DNA from: Campylobacteraceae bacterium
GTDB taxonomy: Bacteria; Campylobacterota; Campylobacteria; Campylobacterales; Sulfurovaceae
NCBI GenBank assembly: GCA_027038295.1
Contig: JALVXD010000143.1
Span: 1-41,014, forward strand
Length of the DNA: 41,014 nucleotides
Direction: 5' to 3'
Shown here piece by piece: positions 16,495-24,960 of the stretch; the first letter of the stretch is position 1; each line of letters starts with the position of its first letter. Made by a program: the position numbers and the translations under genes. A model generated the notes under the pieces. The model searched no databases. It saw only the letters and a list, made by a program, of their open reading frames with translations, and was not told the DNA's origin.

Positions 16495-18789
16495 ATGAAA
16501 TCTCTTCCACCACCTACCACCATAAAAGAAGAAAACTATATCATTGAGCTTTTCAAGCTTATAGCTCCATACAAATGGTTGATTTTAACGATGATGATAC
16601 TCTCTATGTTTTTGGCTCAAGTATATCTTTACTTTACTCCTTCTGTATATAAATCGTATGCTCTGGTAAAGGTTAATCGAGACCTTCCTGTGCCTGCTGA
16701 GAATGGAGATTTCTTAAGTGAAAACCTTTTTAGTGTGAATAAGACTGATACATTACAGGAGATTACTACGCTTAAAACTTATAATATAAACAGCAAAGTA
16801 CTCGAGAAGGTTAATCTTCAAGTACAATACTTTATAGACGATGCTTATCGAAAAGTGGAAATATATGATGATGTGCCTATTGAGATTACAAATTTAACGA
16901 TGACAATAGAGGACTTTAAAGAGCCATACATAGCTCTAATTCCTCAAAAAGATGGATTTGTACTCTCTTCAGATAAAAAAGGAAAATCAAAACTTTATGC
17001 TTATGGTGAAGGGATTGAAACAGAGTATTTTACAGCCAATGTAATAAAAAATAGAGAGTTTAACCAAACCCTCTATTTAAAGATAAATGGAGATAATAGA
17101 CGTATTTATGAAAAATATATAAAAAATAATTTATCTATAACACAAGTTGATTTACAGTCTGATTTTCTTAATATTTCATATAAAGACACTATCCCTCAAC
17201 GGGCTGATAATTATGTCAATACCCTTATTAGTGCTTATGTTGAGCAGAGTAAACATAAAAAAGAGACTACAAATAATAAAATTTTAAACTTTTTAGACGA
17301 GCAACTTGAAAAAATAAGAGTAAAGTTAGAGCTTTCTGAAAAAAAACTTCGAGGATATGAATCTGAAAATGAGAGTATTAATCCAGCAGTTAAGTCAACA
17401 AATCTTTTTAATAAACTAGGAGATATTGATATTAGATTGTCAGAAATAGTCTTAAAAGAACAATTGATTGATAATTTAAAAAAATATGTTGATAATAACA
17501 GAAACTTTGATGCGATTGCTCCTACGTTATTGGAGTTTAACGATCAAAGTACGATTCATTTAATTGACACTTTAAACCAGTTATATGTGGAAGAAGATGA
17601 GCTAAAACTTGAGTTTACAGACAGTTACCCACGATTGATACAAATACATAAAAGAACCGATGAAATTAAGAAAAAAATTGCTTTGAATATTAAAAATTTG
17701 GGTTCTGTTCTGAAAATTAAGCACAAAAATCTTTTAAAGCAAAAAAGTAAATATGAATCTATTTTAAAAACACTTCCTAAAGAAGAGAAAAAGCTTATTG
17801 CTTTTCAGCGTAGTTATGAATTAAACTCTAAGATGTATACCTATCTTTTAGAGAAAAAGTCAGAAAATGAGTTAATTAAAGTCACTGCAGTATCAGATTA
17901 TGAGATAGTTGATAAAGCATATACTCCTCCTGTACCTATCAGTCCAAAGCGAGGTATGGTCTTTGCAATGGCTGCTATTATAGGTTTGGCTTTAGGAAGC
18001 ATGATTGCACTGATACGTTCTATGTTGATAGATAAGGTACAGACAAAACGAGATGTAGAACTGTTAACTAAATTGCCTATTTATGGTACTATTCCTCTCT
18101 ATAAAGATAAAATGTTAATGAACGTTTTATTGGAAGAATCCTATCGTAAACTGGCGATGAACCTTCAGTTCTCAAAAAAGGAGGATGAAGGTAATATTGT
18201 TTTGGTGACCTCTCCTATACAGGGTGAGGGGAAAACAACAACCATTGTAAATTTAAGTGCAATTTTGAGAAATACCAGATATAAGTCAATAATTATAGAT
18301 TTGGATATGCATAATCCTTCTGTACATGAATATTTTGGAATGCAACAGCAATATAGTGGTGTGAGTACTTATTTAAGTGAGCGTGATAATCTTGGTAATG
18401 TTATTTTTACTACCAATCATCCTAATTTAAACATTATACCTTCTGGTCCTACCCCTCCAAACCCTATGGAGTTAATCCTCTCTCCTCGATTTGAAGAGCT
18501 CTTAACTATTTTAAAGAAGGAATATGATTATATTTTTATAGATACGGGTTCTTTTGATATTGCAGAAGAGAGTTTCTATCTGATGCAATATAGTGATGTT
18601 AATTTGGTTGTATTAAGAGAAAACTTTAGTAAAAAGTCCTCTATCTCTGATTTAGAGAATATTGTACGAGCAAAACAACTTAAAAATGTAGGATTGGTAC
18701 TCAAAACGGTACCGATAAAGGAAAAAAAGAAAACACCACCTATACCACAAGTGATTGCTAAAGAAAAACCTCTTAAAGCTCTTTTGTAG
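16495..18789 (+). CDS. Wzz/Wzc-like chain-length regulator with BY-kinase ATPase domain
   Basis: About 764 residues. An N-terminal Wzz domain has TM1 near 29-49, a periplasmic region with long coiled coils (about 255-330 and 390-440), and TM2 near 490-510 after the PxxP motif (PPVPISPKRG). The cytoplasmic BY-kinase domain has Walker A QGEGKTTT near 577-584, Walker A' IDLDMHNP near 600-607, and a Walker B IFIDTGS near 681-687, where PP is usual after DT/DS. The C-terminus (KEKPLKALL) has no tyrosine cluster, so the normal autophosphorylation tail is missing. ATG at 16495 is preferred; a TTG at 16480 is possible. It would control polymer length and export of the polysaccharide made by the neighbouring locus. 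Confidence 0.88.
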   Translation: MKSLPPPTTIKEENYIIELFKLIAPYKWLILTMMILSMFLAQVYLYFTPSVYKSYALVKVNRDLPVPAENGDFLSENLFSVNKTDTLQEITTLKTYNINSKVLEKVNLQVQYFIDDAYRKVEIYDDVPIEITNLTMTIEDFKEPYIALIPQKDGFVLSSDKKGKSKLYAYGEGIETEYFTANVIKNREFNQTLYLKINGDNRRIYEKYIKNNLSITQVDLQSDFLNISYKDTIPQRADNYVNTLISAYVEQSKHKKETTNNKILNFLDEQLEKIRVKLELSEKKLRGYESENESINPAVKSTNLFNKLGDIDIRLSEIVLKEQLIDNLKKYVDNNRNFDAIAPTLLEFNDQSTIHLIDTLNQLYVEEDELKLEFTDSYPRLIQIHKRTDEIKKKIALNIKNLGSVLKIKHKNLLKQKSKYESILKTLPKEEKKLIAFQRSYELNSKMYTYLLEKKSENELIKVTAVSDYEIVDKAYTPPVPISPKRGMVFAMAAIIGLALGSMIALIRSMLIDKVQTKRDVELLTKLPIYGTIPLYKDKMLMNVLLEESYRKLAMNLQFSKKEDEGNIVLVTSPIQGEGKTTTIVNLSAILRNTRYKSIIIDLDMHNPSVHEYFGMQQQYSGVSTYLSERDNLGNVIFTTNHPNLNIIPSGPTPPNPMELILSPRFEELLTILKKEYDYIFIDTGSFDIAEESFYLMQYSDVNLVVLRENFSKKSSISDLENIVRAKQLKNVGLVLKTVPIKEKKKTPPIPQVIAKEKPLKALL

Positions 18790-18869
18790 AGGAATAAGAC
18801 TTTTTTTAGAATTTTTTCTATTTTTATTGATAGAACAAGGATTAATTTTATATAAATAAGTTAGTGTAT

Positions 18870-18875
18870 TATAAT
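18870..18875 (+). promoter_or_regulatory. Candidate -10 of the FecR-OmpA-CHASE2 operon
   Basis: TATAAT about 19 bases before the FecR-domain ATG, in T-rich DNA and without a clear -35. The 18790-18893 gap otherwise holds only AT-rich sequence with a T-run behind the BY-kinase stop. Confidence 0.35.
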
Positions 18876-18893
18876 AATATTTAAAAGGTGTGT

Positions 18894-19316
18894 ATGGTGA
18901 AAACAGTAGTCATGTTGGTATTAATCTTCAGCAATTTTTTATTTGCTGATGTAGGATTTGTGAAAACATTAACAGGTAAAGCAGAACTTAAACAAGGTAA
19001 GAAGATAGTTATGCTTAAAGTAGGTTCTAGTTTAGAGAATGGTGACGTGATTATCACTAAGGAAAATAGTTCTATCGGTATGGTTTTTGATGATGGTACA
19101 ACCATATCTCTTGGAGAAAAAGCTACTTTTGTTATTAATATATTTAAGGTTAAACCCGAGGAAGAAGAATTTGATATAGATGTTTTCTTAAAAAAAGGTA
19201 AAGCCGTTTTTAGTTCTGGAAAAATTGGAAAACTCTCTCCTAAATCAGTCAAATTTCGTATACCTGAGGGTATTATTGGAATCCGTGGTACACATTTTGC
19301 AGTGGAGGCGAAGTAG
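18894..19316 (+). CDS. Secreted FecR-domain protein
   Basis: About 140 residues. A signal peptide (VKTVVMLVLIFSNFLFA) is followed by a compact FecR domain. The segments VGFVKTLTGKAEL, a G-D-V-I-x-T turn, DGTTISLGEKA and the closing IPEGIIGIRGTHFAV are characteristic of the periplasmic beta-rich FecR fold. AAAAGG five bases before ATG 18894 favours that start over GTG 18888. The TAG stop abuts the ATG of the OmpA-domain gene, implying coupling. There is no TonB-dependent receptor or ECF sigma factor nearby, so this is not an iron-citrate system. Stand-alone FecR domains next to CHASE2 sensors are probably envelope-signal inputs or ligand-binding partners (inference). Confidence 0.82.
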   Translation: MVKTVVMLVLIFSNFLFADVGFVKTLTGKAELKQGKKIVMLKVGSSLENGDVIITKENSSIGMVFDDGTTISLGEKATFVINIFKVKPEEEEFDIDVFLKKGKAVFSSGKIGKLSPKSVKFRIPEGIIGIRGTHFAVEAK

Positions 19317-19931
19317 ATGAAAAATCAATTTATTTTTACTATTGCTCTCTTTGTTATTGGCTCTTTTATTGCAGGTCTACTTTTTTCAAATTCGTCTAAA
19401 ACAACAGTAGTCTTATTGAATAATGGAAAAAAACAAAATGCAGTTGTTGTCTCTACAAATAAAGGTAGTAGTCAATTAGATAAGGTAGGAAGCTATGTTG
19501 ATTTAAAAGATAAAGAGTCTGCCATAAGTGAAGTTAAAACAATGACAGAAGAAGAGATAAAGAGACGCTTTGGTAAAGTTTTGGCTGCCTCTCCTAAAAA
19601 ACCAGTTAGTTATATGGTATATTTTAAGCCAAAGTCTAAAGAGTTAACAAAAGAGTCTAAAGAGGTTTTATCTACTGCTATTGAGATGATGAAAAAGCGT
19701 ACTCCTTGTGTGGTTGACCTTATTGGTCATACAGATACAAAGGGCAGTAATGAGCTTAATATTAAGGTCTCAATACAACGAGCAAAATTGATTGAGTCTA
19801 TCTTGAAAGATAGAGGGATTGAGGTACTCTCTTTAAAGGCTAAAGGTTATGGAGAAGAAGATTTACAGGTTAAAACAGCAGATAATGTAGCTGAAGCTAA
19901 AAATAGAAATGTTGAAATTTTTATAAAGTAA
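19317..19931 (+). CDS. OmpA-family peptidoglycan-binding protein, membrane-anchored
   Basis: 204 residues. One N-terminal hydrophobic segment (about 4-24, likely an uncleaved anchor), a linker of about 70 residues, then an OmpA/MotB C-terminal domain from about 98 to 204. MVYFKPKSKELT is the first strand, LIGHTDTKGSNELN is the core motif with the conserved G-H-T-D, and the end carries the usual N-R-N/R-V-E (EAKNRNVEIFI). This domain binds peptidoglycan diaminopimelate through conserved Asp/Arg residues. It begins at the base right after the FecR stop, and the CHASE2 kinase follows seven bases later, so all three probably form one mRNA and maybe one envelope-sensing complex. Confidence 0.85.
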   Translation: MKNQFIFTIALFVIGSFIAGLLFSNSSKTTVVLLNNGKKQNAVVVSTNKGSSQLDKVGSYVDLKDKESAISEVKTMTEEEIKRRFGKVLAASPKKPVSYMVYFKPKSKELTKESKEVLSTAIEMMKKRTPCVVDLIGHTDTKGSNELNIKVSIQRAKLIESILKDRGIEVLSLKAKGYGEEDLQVKTADNVAEAKNRNVEIFIK

Positions 19932-19937
19932 ATAGTA

Positions 19938-21869
19938 TTGCAAACTCTTAAATATATAGTGCTTATTATAGTCTTAATCGTAATGCACTATTCTCTCTAT
20001 AACAGTGAGCATTTAAAGAGAGTTGATTATAAAATTTATGATGTCGTGAGTCTCTTTTCTAGTAAAATTAAAGAAAAAAATGATGCTCCTTCTACTATTA
20101 TTGTTGATATTGATGGCAAGAGCTTAAACTCTCTTGGTCAATGGCCTTGGCCAAGGTGGATTGATGCCAAACTTATTAATAGTATTTATGAGCTTCATCC
20201 CTCTGCTATAGGGGTTAATATACTTTTTTCAGAGAAAGATAGAGTCTCTCCTGTAACTATTCAAAGTTTTTATAAAAGATTTTTTGGCTTAGAAATTAAG
20301 TTTAATGGGTTGCCTTCTGCACTTAAAGATAATGATAAAATTTTATCTCAAAGTATTGAAAAAACAGGATCCACCATCGCAACATATTTTATTAATAGTG
20401 ACTATAATACTTCTTATTGTGAAGAGCTTTCCTATAGAGATAATATGTTTAAAAATATAGAAACAGAACATATGGTAGAAGGGCTTCTTTGTAATTATGA
20501 AACCATACAGAATGGAGTAAAAGATTTTGGTTTTATTAATGCATGGGTAGACAGTGATGGAATATTTAGAAGAGTGCCTCTTTTTATGAAGTATAAGGAG
20601 CGTATTTTCCCCTCTTTAGCACTGGCTACACTTTTGAGTTTTGATAAAAATTTAAAAATAGAGAACGATGACACTCTACTAATAGACTCATTTAAAAAAA
20701 AACCTAAAGTATTTTCTGCTATGGACATTTTAGAGGCTCGTGTTCCAGCAGATGAAATTCAAGGGAAAGTTGTCATTGTTGGCTCGTCTGTGGTAGGATT
20801 AAATCCTACTTATCGTACGTCAAGTGGTCAATCCATTTCAAATAGCATGATACATGCTTTAGTGGCAGATAGTATTTTAAGTAATACTACACTGACTCAG
20901 CCAAAAGTCTATAAGAAAATTAATATTTTACTCTCTTTTTTCTTTTCTACTTTAATAGTCATATTGTTTATAAAGAGGATATATATACAGGCTTTTTTTC
21001 TCTTCCTTGTGACATTGACTATAAGTGTCTTAAGCGTATTTTATTCTTATATGAATGGAGTTTATATCTCAATTGGTTATTTTGGGATACCCTTTTTGTA
21101 TGTTTTTGTTTTGTTCGTTATCTTCTATTCTATAAAAATAGATAGAGAGAAACAGGAACAAGAGAAAATTCTAATTATACAGAGTAAACTTGCTTCAATG
21201 GGTGAGATGATAGCCCTTATTGCTCATCAATGGCGTCAACCACTCTCTTCAATTAATGGTACAGTAATGAGTATAGATGTCGATAATAGAAAGAAAATTC
21301 TTGATGATGAAAAACTTGATAAACATTTAAATCAGATAGAAGAGACAACGGCTTATTTGTCTAAAACCATTAATGATTTTACTGATTTTTTTTCAACAAA
21401 TAAAAAAAGTGAAATGTTTCATATAAGAGATATTGTGAAACAAACAGAGAGTTTAACTGTAATTTCAAGTCATAAAAATATTGATATTACATACAGTGAA
21501 AAAGAAGATATTCAGGTTGTAGGTTACAGTTCCGAACTGATACAGTCACTTTTAATTCTTCTGAATAATGCCATTTATGCTTGTCAGAAAAATCTTCAAA
21601 ATATTGATAAAGGGAAGATTAGAATTGATGCCTATATCGAAAAAAATAGAGTATTTATAACGGTTAAGGATAATGGTGGGGGTATAGAGGAGAGAGACAT
21701 CAAGAAAATATTTGACCCATACTTCACAACTAAAGATAAAGAGAATGGTACAGGTTTAGGACTTTATATTTTGAAATTGATTGTTGAAGAGAGTATGAAT
21801 GGTAAAATTTTTGTTAGTAATTGGGATGATGGAGCTATGTTTACCATACAAATCCCAACTAAAAACTAA
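19938..21869 (+). CDS. CHASE2-domain sensor histidine kinase
   Basis: 643 residues. Short N-terminal TM (about 4-21), extracytoplasmic CHASE2 domain (about 40-315; note VDIDGKSLNSLGQWPWPR and the closing GKVVIVGSS), three TMs (about 325-398), a short coil, then HisKA with the phosphoacceptor His in AHQWRQPLS (about residue 430) and a HATPase_c domain with NNAIYAC (N box), DNGGGI (G1) and GTGLGLYI (G2). The start is TTG with only a weak upstream site; no better codon precedes CHASE2. There is no receiver domain or adjacent response regulator. In the operon with FecR and OmpA proteins it is the likely signal-transducing component, perhaps sensing cell-wall or envelope state. Confidence 0.88.
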   Translation: MQTLKYIVLIIVLIVMHYSLYNSEHLKRVDYKIYDVVSLFSSKIKEKNDAPSTIIVDIDGKSLNSLGQWPWPRWIDAKLINSIYELHPSAIGVNILFSEKDRVSPVTIQSFYKRFFGLEIKFNGLPSALKDNDKILSQSIEKTGSTIATYFINSDYNTSYCEELSYRDNMFKNIETEHMVEGLLCNYETIQNGVKDFGFINAWVDSDGIFRRVPLFMKYKERIFPSLALATLLSFDKNLKIENDDTLLIDSFKKKPKVFSAMDILEARVPADEIQGKVVIVGSSVVGLNPTYRTSSGQSISNSMIHALVADSILSNTTLTQPKVYKKINILLSFFFSTLIVILFIKRIYIQAFFLFLVTLTISVLSVFYSYMNGVYISIGYFGIPFLYVFVLFVIFYSIKIDREKQEQEKILIIQSKLASMGEMIALIAHQWRQPLSSINGTVMSIDVDNRKKILDDEKLDKHLNQIEETTAYLSKTINDFTDFFSTNKKSEMFHIRDIVKQTESLTVISSHKNIDITYSEKEDIQVVGYSSELIQSLLILLNNAIYACQKNLQNIDKGKIRIDAYIEKNRVFITVKDNGGGIEERDIKKIFDPYFTTKDKENGTGLGLYILKLIVEESMNGKIFVSNWDDGAMFTIQIPTKN

Positions 21870-21887
21870 AGGATTATTTTCCTTTAG
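21866..21887. terminator. Bidirectional hairpin between convergent genes
   Basis: CTAAAGGA and TCCTTTAG form an 8-bp stem with a 6-nt loop spanning both stop codons. On the minus strand it is followed by TTTTTAG, so it can terminate the thioredoxin-like gene; the plus strand lacks a U-run. Confidence 0.55.
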
Positions 21888-22554
21888 ATAATGTCTCATA
21901 AATATTATCAAAATCTTTTGACCCAAGTCCACCAGCATGAACAATTTTTACAACAGTTTTTTTATCAAATCCAATTAAAAATGGAATGGCTCCACTCCAG
22001 TTGGCTTGTCTTGAAATATAATTTACAAAGTTAGCACTTTCATCATAGGTCACAAGAGTATAGTTAATTCCTTTACTTTTCTTGAACTCTTTGAGCTGTT
22101 CTGCTGCGTATCCTTGAACCTCAATGGCTATAATCTCTAAATCTTTGTGCTCTTTGTTTTTTAGTTCTATAAGTACAGGAATTTCAGCCAAACATGGTGG
22201 ACATTTATGTCCAAAAAATAGTAAAAGTACTGCTTTGTCTTTATACTCTTTAAATAATAATCCACCTTCTGTTTCATCAATATGAATGGTTTTTCCATCA
22301 AGAGTTTTAAGTGTAAAAAGAGACGCTTTACTTTGGTTTGAATCTGCTTTTAGATTCTCTTCTTTTACATTTTCTTTTTTTACAGTTTCCTCTTTGCTTA
22401 CTGTCTCTTGAACAGTCTCTTTTTTAGGCTCTGTTTTTACCATTTCTTTTTTGATTTTAGTAGCGTTAGTTTCCGTTTTATCTTTACTATCTTGTGAAGA
22501 ACAAGCAGTAAAAAGAATGACAAGTAGTAGTGTATTTATCATTTTGAACATCAT
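21874..22554 (-). CDS. TlpA/ResA-like thioredoxin-fold lipoprotein
   Basis: 226 residues. A lipoprotein signal peptide with lipobox FTACSS is followed by a Lys/Glu/Val/Thr-rich linker of about 55 residues, then a thioredoxin fold. The redox motif is KCPPC (Cys near 118 and 121), with the cis-Pro in AIPFLIG. It has the extra insertion seen in TlpA/ResA/AhpC-TSA-like periplasmic reductases. AGGAG just upstream supports the first ATG (the second, three bases on, is equally possible). It is probably anchored in the periplasm to reduce disulfides, e.g. during cytochrome c maturation. It is convergent to the CHASE2 kinase and not in an operon with its neighbours. Confidence 0.85.
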   Translation of the reverse strand: MMFKMINTLLLVILFTACSSQDSKDKTETNATKIKKEMVKTEPKKETVQETVSKEETVKKENVKEENLKADSNQSKASLFTLKTLDGKTIHIDETEGGLLFKEYKDKAVLLLFFGHKCPPCLAEIPVLIELKNKEHKDLEIIAIEVQGYAAEQLKEFKKSKGINYTLVTYDESANFVNYISRQANWSGAIPFLIGFDKKTVVKIVHAGGLGSKDFDNIYETLSKGK

Positions 22555-22664
22555 CTATCTCCTTTTTTTCTTGAATTATAACCTACTTATGTTATATTCC
22601 CCTAAAAGTAAAAAAGAGGAATATAAAGTCTATTTTTAATGAAGTATCAAAACCTAAGGGCTGA

Positions 22665-22711
22665 TAGACTTATTAATTTAACTGAATATAAATAGGCTTA
22701 TTAATTCACTG
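22665..22711 (+). repeat. Two direct repeats upstream of the MoxR-Bat promoter
   Basis: TAGACTTATTAATTTAACTG (22665-22684) and TAGGCTTATTAATTCACTG (22693-22711) are imperfect direct repeats with a 28-base period, ending just upstream of the presumed -35 area of the -10 at 22727. This placement suits a regulator binding two helical faces (inference). Confidence 0.45.
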
Positions 22712-22726
22712 TTAATATAGAGGTTT

Positions 22727-22732
22727 TATAAT
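22727..22732 (+). promoter_or_regulatory. Candidate -10 of the MoxR-Bat operon
   Basis: TATAAT about 32 bases before the MoxR start codon. There is no strong -35; two direct repeats lie upstream. Confidence 0.45.
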
Positions 22733-22763
22733 TCCATTAGATATTATTAATATAGGAATCAAA

Positions 22764-23711
22764 ATGAATCAAACAATTATTGATATAAAAGAAGAAGTTC
22801 AAAAAGTTATTGTTGGACATGAAGAGTTGATAGATGCACTGCTTATTGGGCTTATATCTGATGGGCATATCTTGGTAGAGGGTGTTCCTGGTTTAGCAAA
22901 GACCACAGCCATTAATGCTTTGGCTCAAGGGTTAGGACTAGACTTTAAGCGTATACAGTTTACACCTGACCTACTTCCTTCAGACATTACAGGAACTGAA
23001 ATCTATGACCAGAAAAATGCAGAGTTTAAAGTACGAAAAGGTCCTGCCTTTACAAACTTACTCTTAGCCGATGAAATCAACAGGGCTCCTGCTAAAGTAC
23101 AAGCAGCACTACTAGAAGTAATGCAAGAGCGACAGATTACTATAGGGGAAGAGACTTATAAACTCGATGACCCATTTTTGGTATTAGCAACACAAAACCC
23201 AGTAGAACAAGAGGGGGCTTACAAACTTCCTGAAGCACAGTTAGATAGATTTATGCTTAATGTCATTGTTGACTACAACAGCATAGAGGAAGAGTTTGAG
23301 ATAGTAAAACGTGTAGCTGATAACGCTTTTGGTGTTATTAACCAAGTGGTTACAAAAGAGCAGTTAACAGCACTTAAAGAGGCTGCAAAAGAGGTCAATG
23401 TAGACGATGCTATTTTAAAATATATTTTAAATATTGTCTTTGCTACCCGTAACCCTGAGCAGTTTGGCATAGCTGAAATAGGAAACTACATCGAGTATGG
23501 TGCCAGTCCAAGAGCCTCTATAAATATCTACAAAGCAGTAAAAGCCGTGGCTGTTTTACGAGGAAAAGATTTTGTAACGCCTGTAGATGTGGCAGAGGTA
23601 GTGGGCAATGTTTTACGGCATAGAATTATCTTAAATTATAAAGCTGAAGCCAATGGAATTACTACTGATTATATTGTAAAGACAATTATGCAGAACATTA
23701 AGTTACCTTAA
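22764..23711 (+). CDS. MoxR-family AAA+ ATPase
   Basis: 315 residues, the typical MoxR length. Walker A is GVPGLAKTT near 39-47, Walker B is LLADEINRAP near 104-113, and sensor 1 is VLATQNPVEQEG near 144-155, followed by the MoxR-specific AYKLPEAQLDRFML and the AAA lid. AGGAA six bases before the ATG is a good ribosome site. It is the first gene of a seven-gene operon with DUF58 and VWA (Bat) genes, the classic pairing in which MoxR acts as a chaperone-like ATPase for VWA proteins in envelope or metal-centre assembly and stress tolerance. Confidence 0.93.
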   Translation: MNQTIIDIKEEVQKVIVGHEELIDALLIGLISDGHILVEGVPGLAKTTAINALAQGLGLDFKRIQFTPDLLPSDITGTEIYDQKNAEFKVRKGPAFTNLLLADEINRAPAKVQAALLEVMQERQITIGEETYKLDDPFLVLATQNPVEQEGAYKLPEAQLDRFMLNVIVDYNSIEEEFEIVKRVADNAFGVINQVVTKEQLTALKEAAKEVNVDDAILKYILNIVFATRNPEQFGIAEIGNYIEYGASPRASINIYKAVKAVAVLRGKDFVTPVDVAEVVGNVLRHRIILNYKAEANGITTDYIVKTIMQNIKLP

Positions 23712-23722
23712 GGGGTACACTT

Positions 23723-24577
23723 ATGAAAGATGATAATAAAAAAAGTATTATAGAGCGAGTTGCACGAGAGATACTTATAAAGAGTAAACGTAAGATTTTT
23801 AGTCAAAATCTAGGAAATAATGCTACTACTTTTGTAGGAAATGGTCTGGACTTTTCTGAACTGCGAGAGTATTACTTTGGTGATGATGTTCGTAAAATCA
23901 ACTGGAAAGCAACAGCCAAGGCACAACGCCCCTACATTAACCTCTTTACAGAAGAGCGTGAGTTAAACATTGTTATAGCATTTATGACAAGTGGAGGGAT
24001 TGCTTTTGGTTCTAAGCGAATTAAACAAGAACTAATGGCTGAGGTCTATGCCCTTTTGGCTTTTTCTGCTATGAAAAATGGAGATAATGTCACCACATTG
24101 GCGTTCTCTTCTAAAGAGGAGTACTACAGACGAGCAACAAAAAGCATTAATGCCCTGCATGAGGTGGTTCCAAATCTTTTGGGCTTGGATGCTTTGGGTA
24201 AAGAGGTAGATTATGAAGCGTTCTCTAACTATATGTTAGGGAGTGTAAAGCAAAAATCTATCGTTTTTCTTATAGGTGATTTTTATGAAGAGGTCGATTT
24301 AACACTGCTCTCTGCCAAACATGAGGTCTATGCCATCGTGGTACGTGACAAGTTTGAAGAGGAGCCAAAACTTATGGGGATGTTGGATTTAATAGACCCA
24401 AATAGCATGAAATCTAGTGCTTTTGAGTTTAATCAAAAGATGTTAAATGATTATAAAAAGGTGATAGATAAAAACGATAAAAAGCTCTATGAACACTTTA
24501 CAGGAAATCATATACGGTATGAGAAGATCTATACCGATGAGGACCCCTATTTTAAATTGAATAATTTGGTGAGATAA
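23723..24577 (+). CDS. DUF58 domain protein
   Basis: 284 residues. The DUF58 hallmark is FSELREYYFGDDVRKINWKA (near 46-66), followed by the T/S-x-E-R-E region and a VWA-like Rossmann core ending LIGDFYEE. Two hydrophobic segments are weak, so the protein is probably cytoplasmic. It lies 11 bases after MoxR; the next gene overlaps its TAA as TAATG. In MoxR operons, DUF58 proteins partner MoxR and the VWA proteins; the biochemical role is not settled. Confidence 0.9.
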   Translation: MKDDNKKSIIERVAREILIKSKRKIFSQNLGNNATTFVGNGLDFSELREYYFGDDVRKINWKATAKAQRPYINLFTEERELNIVIAFMTSGGIAFGSKRIKQELMAEVYALLAFSAMKNGDNVTTLAFSSKEEYYRRATKSINALHEVVPNLLGLDALGKEVDYEAFSNYMLGSVKQKSIVFLIGDFYEEVDLTLLSAKHEVYAIVVRDKFEEEPKLMGMLDLIDPNSMKSSAFEFNQKMLNDYKKVIDKNDKKLYEHFTGNHIRYEKIYTDEDPYFKLNNLVR

Positions 24578-24960
24578 TGGAAGAGTTAAAAGATATAAAG
24601 GGCTTTGTAGAAGTCCCCGATGAATCATTTTTTTATTTTATGTTAACAGCTATCTCTATTGTTGTACTTGTAGCTCTTTTAGTATGGTTAGCTCTTTGGT
24701 TGCGTAAACCAAAACGTAAATCTAAACGTTTAACTCCAAAAGAGTTAGCCAAGTTGGAGCTTCAAAAGATAGATTTTTCAGACACCAAAGAGGCTGTTTA
24801 CCATTTCTCTGAAAATGCACAGATAATCTCACCTGAACATCCAGCACTTTTAGATTTGCTACCAAAACTTGAGACATATAAGTTTAAAAAAGAGGTGCCA
24901 GAGCTGAGTAGTGAAGATATAGAGAAGATGAAAACTGTTATAAAGGAGTTAACCTCATGA
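24577..24960 (+). CDS. DUF4381-like small single-pass membrane protein of the Bat operon
   Basis: 127 residues. One TM at about 20-42 (MLTAISIVVLVALLVWLAL) is followed by a basic stretch (RKPKRKSKRLTPKEL) and a small helical cytoplasmic domain. It fits the DUF4381 position and layout in MoxR-DUF58-VWA operons, although the sequence is short. It overlaps DUF58 by one base (TAATG) and batA by four (ATGA), which shows strong coupling. Probably a scaffold for the complex (inference). Confidence 0.75.
   Translation: MEELKDIKGFVEVPDESFFYFMLTAISIVVLVALLVWLALWLRKPKRKSKRLTPKELAKLELQKIDFSDTKEAVYHFSENAQIISPEHPALLDLLPKLETYKFKKEVPELSSEDIEKMKTVIKELTS

Noticed and set aside
18769-18810. CCTCT...AGAGG stem behind the BY-kinase gene followed by a T-run
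   Set aside because: The stem is only five pairs with a 14-base loop and the T-run is eight bases away; too weak to list as a terminator.
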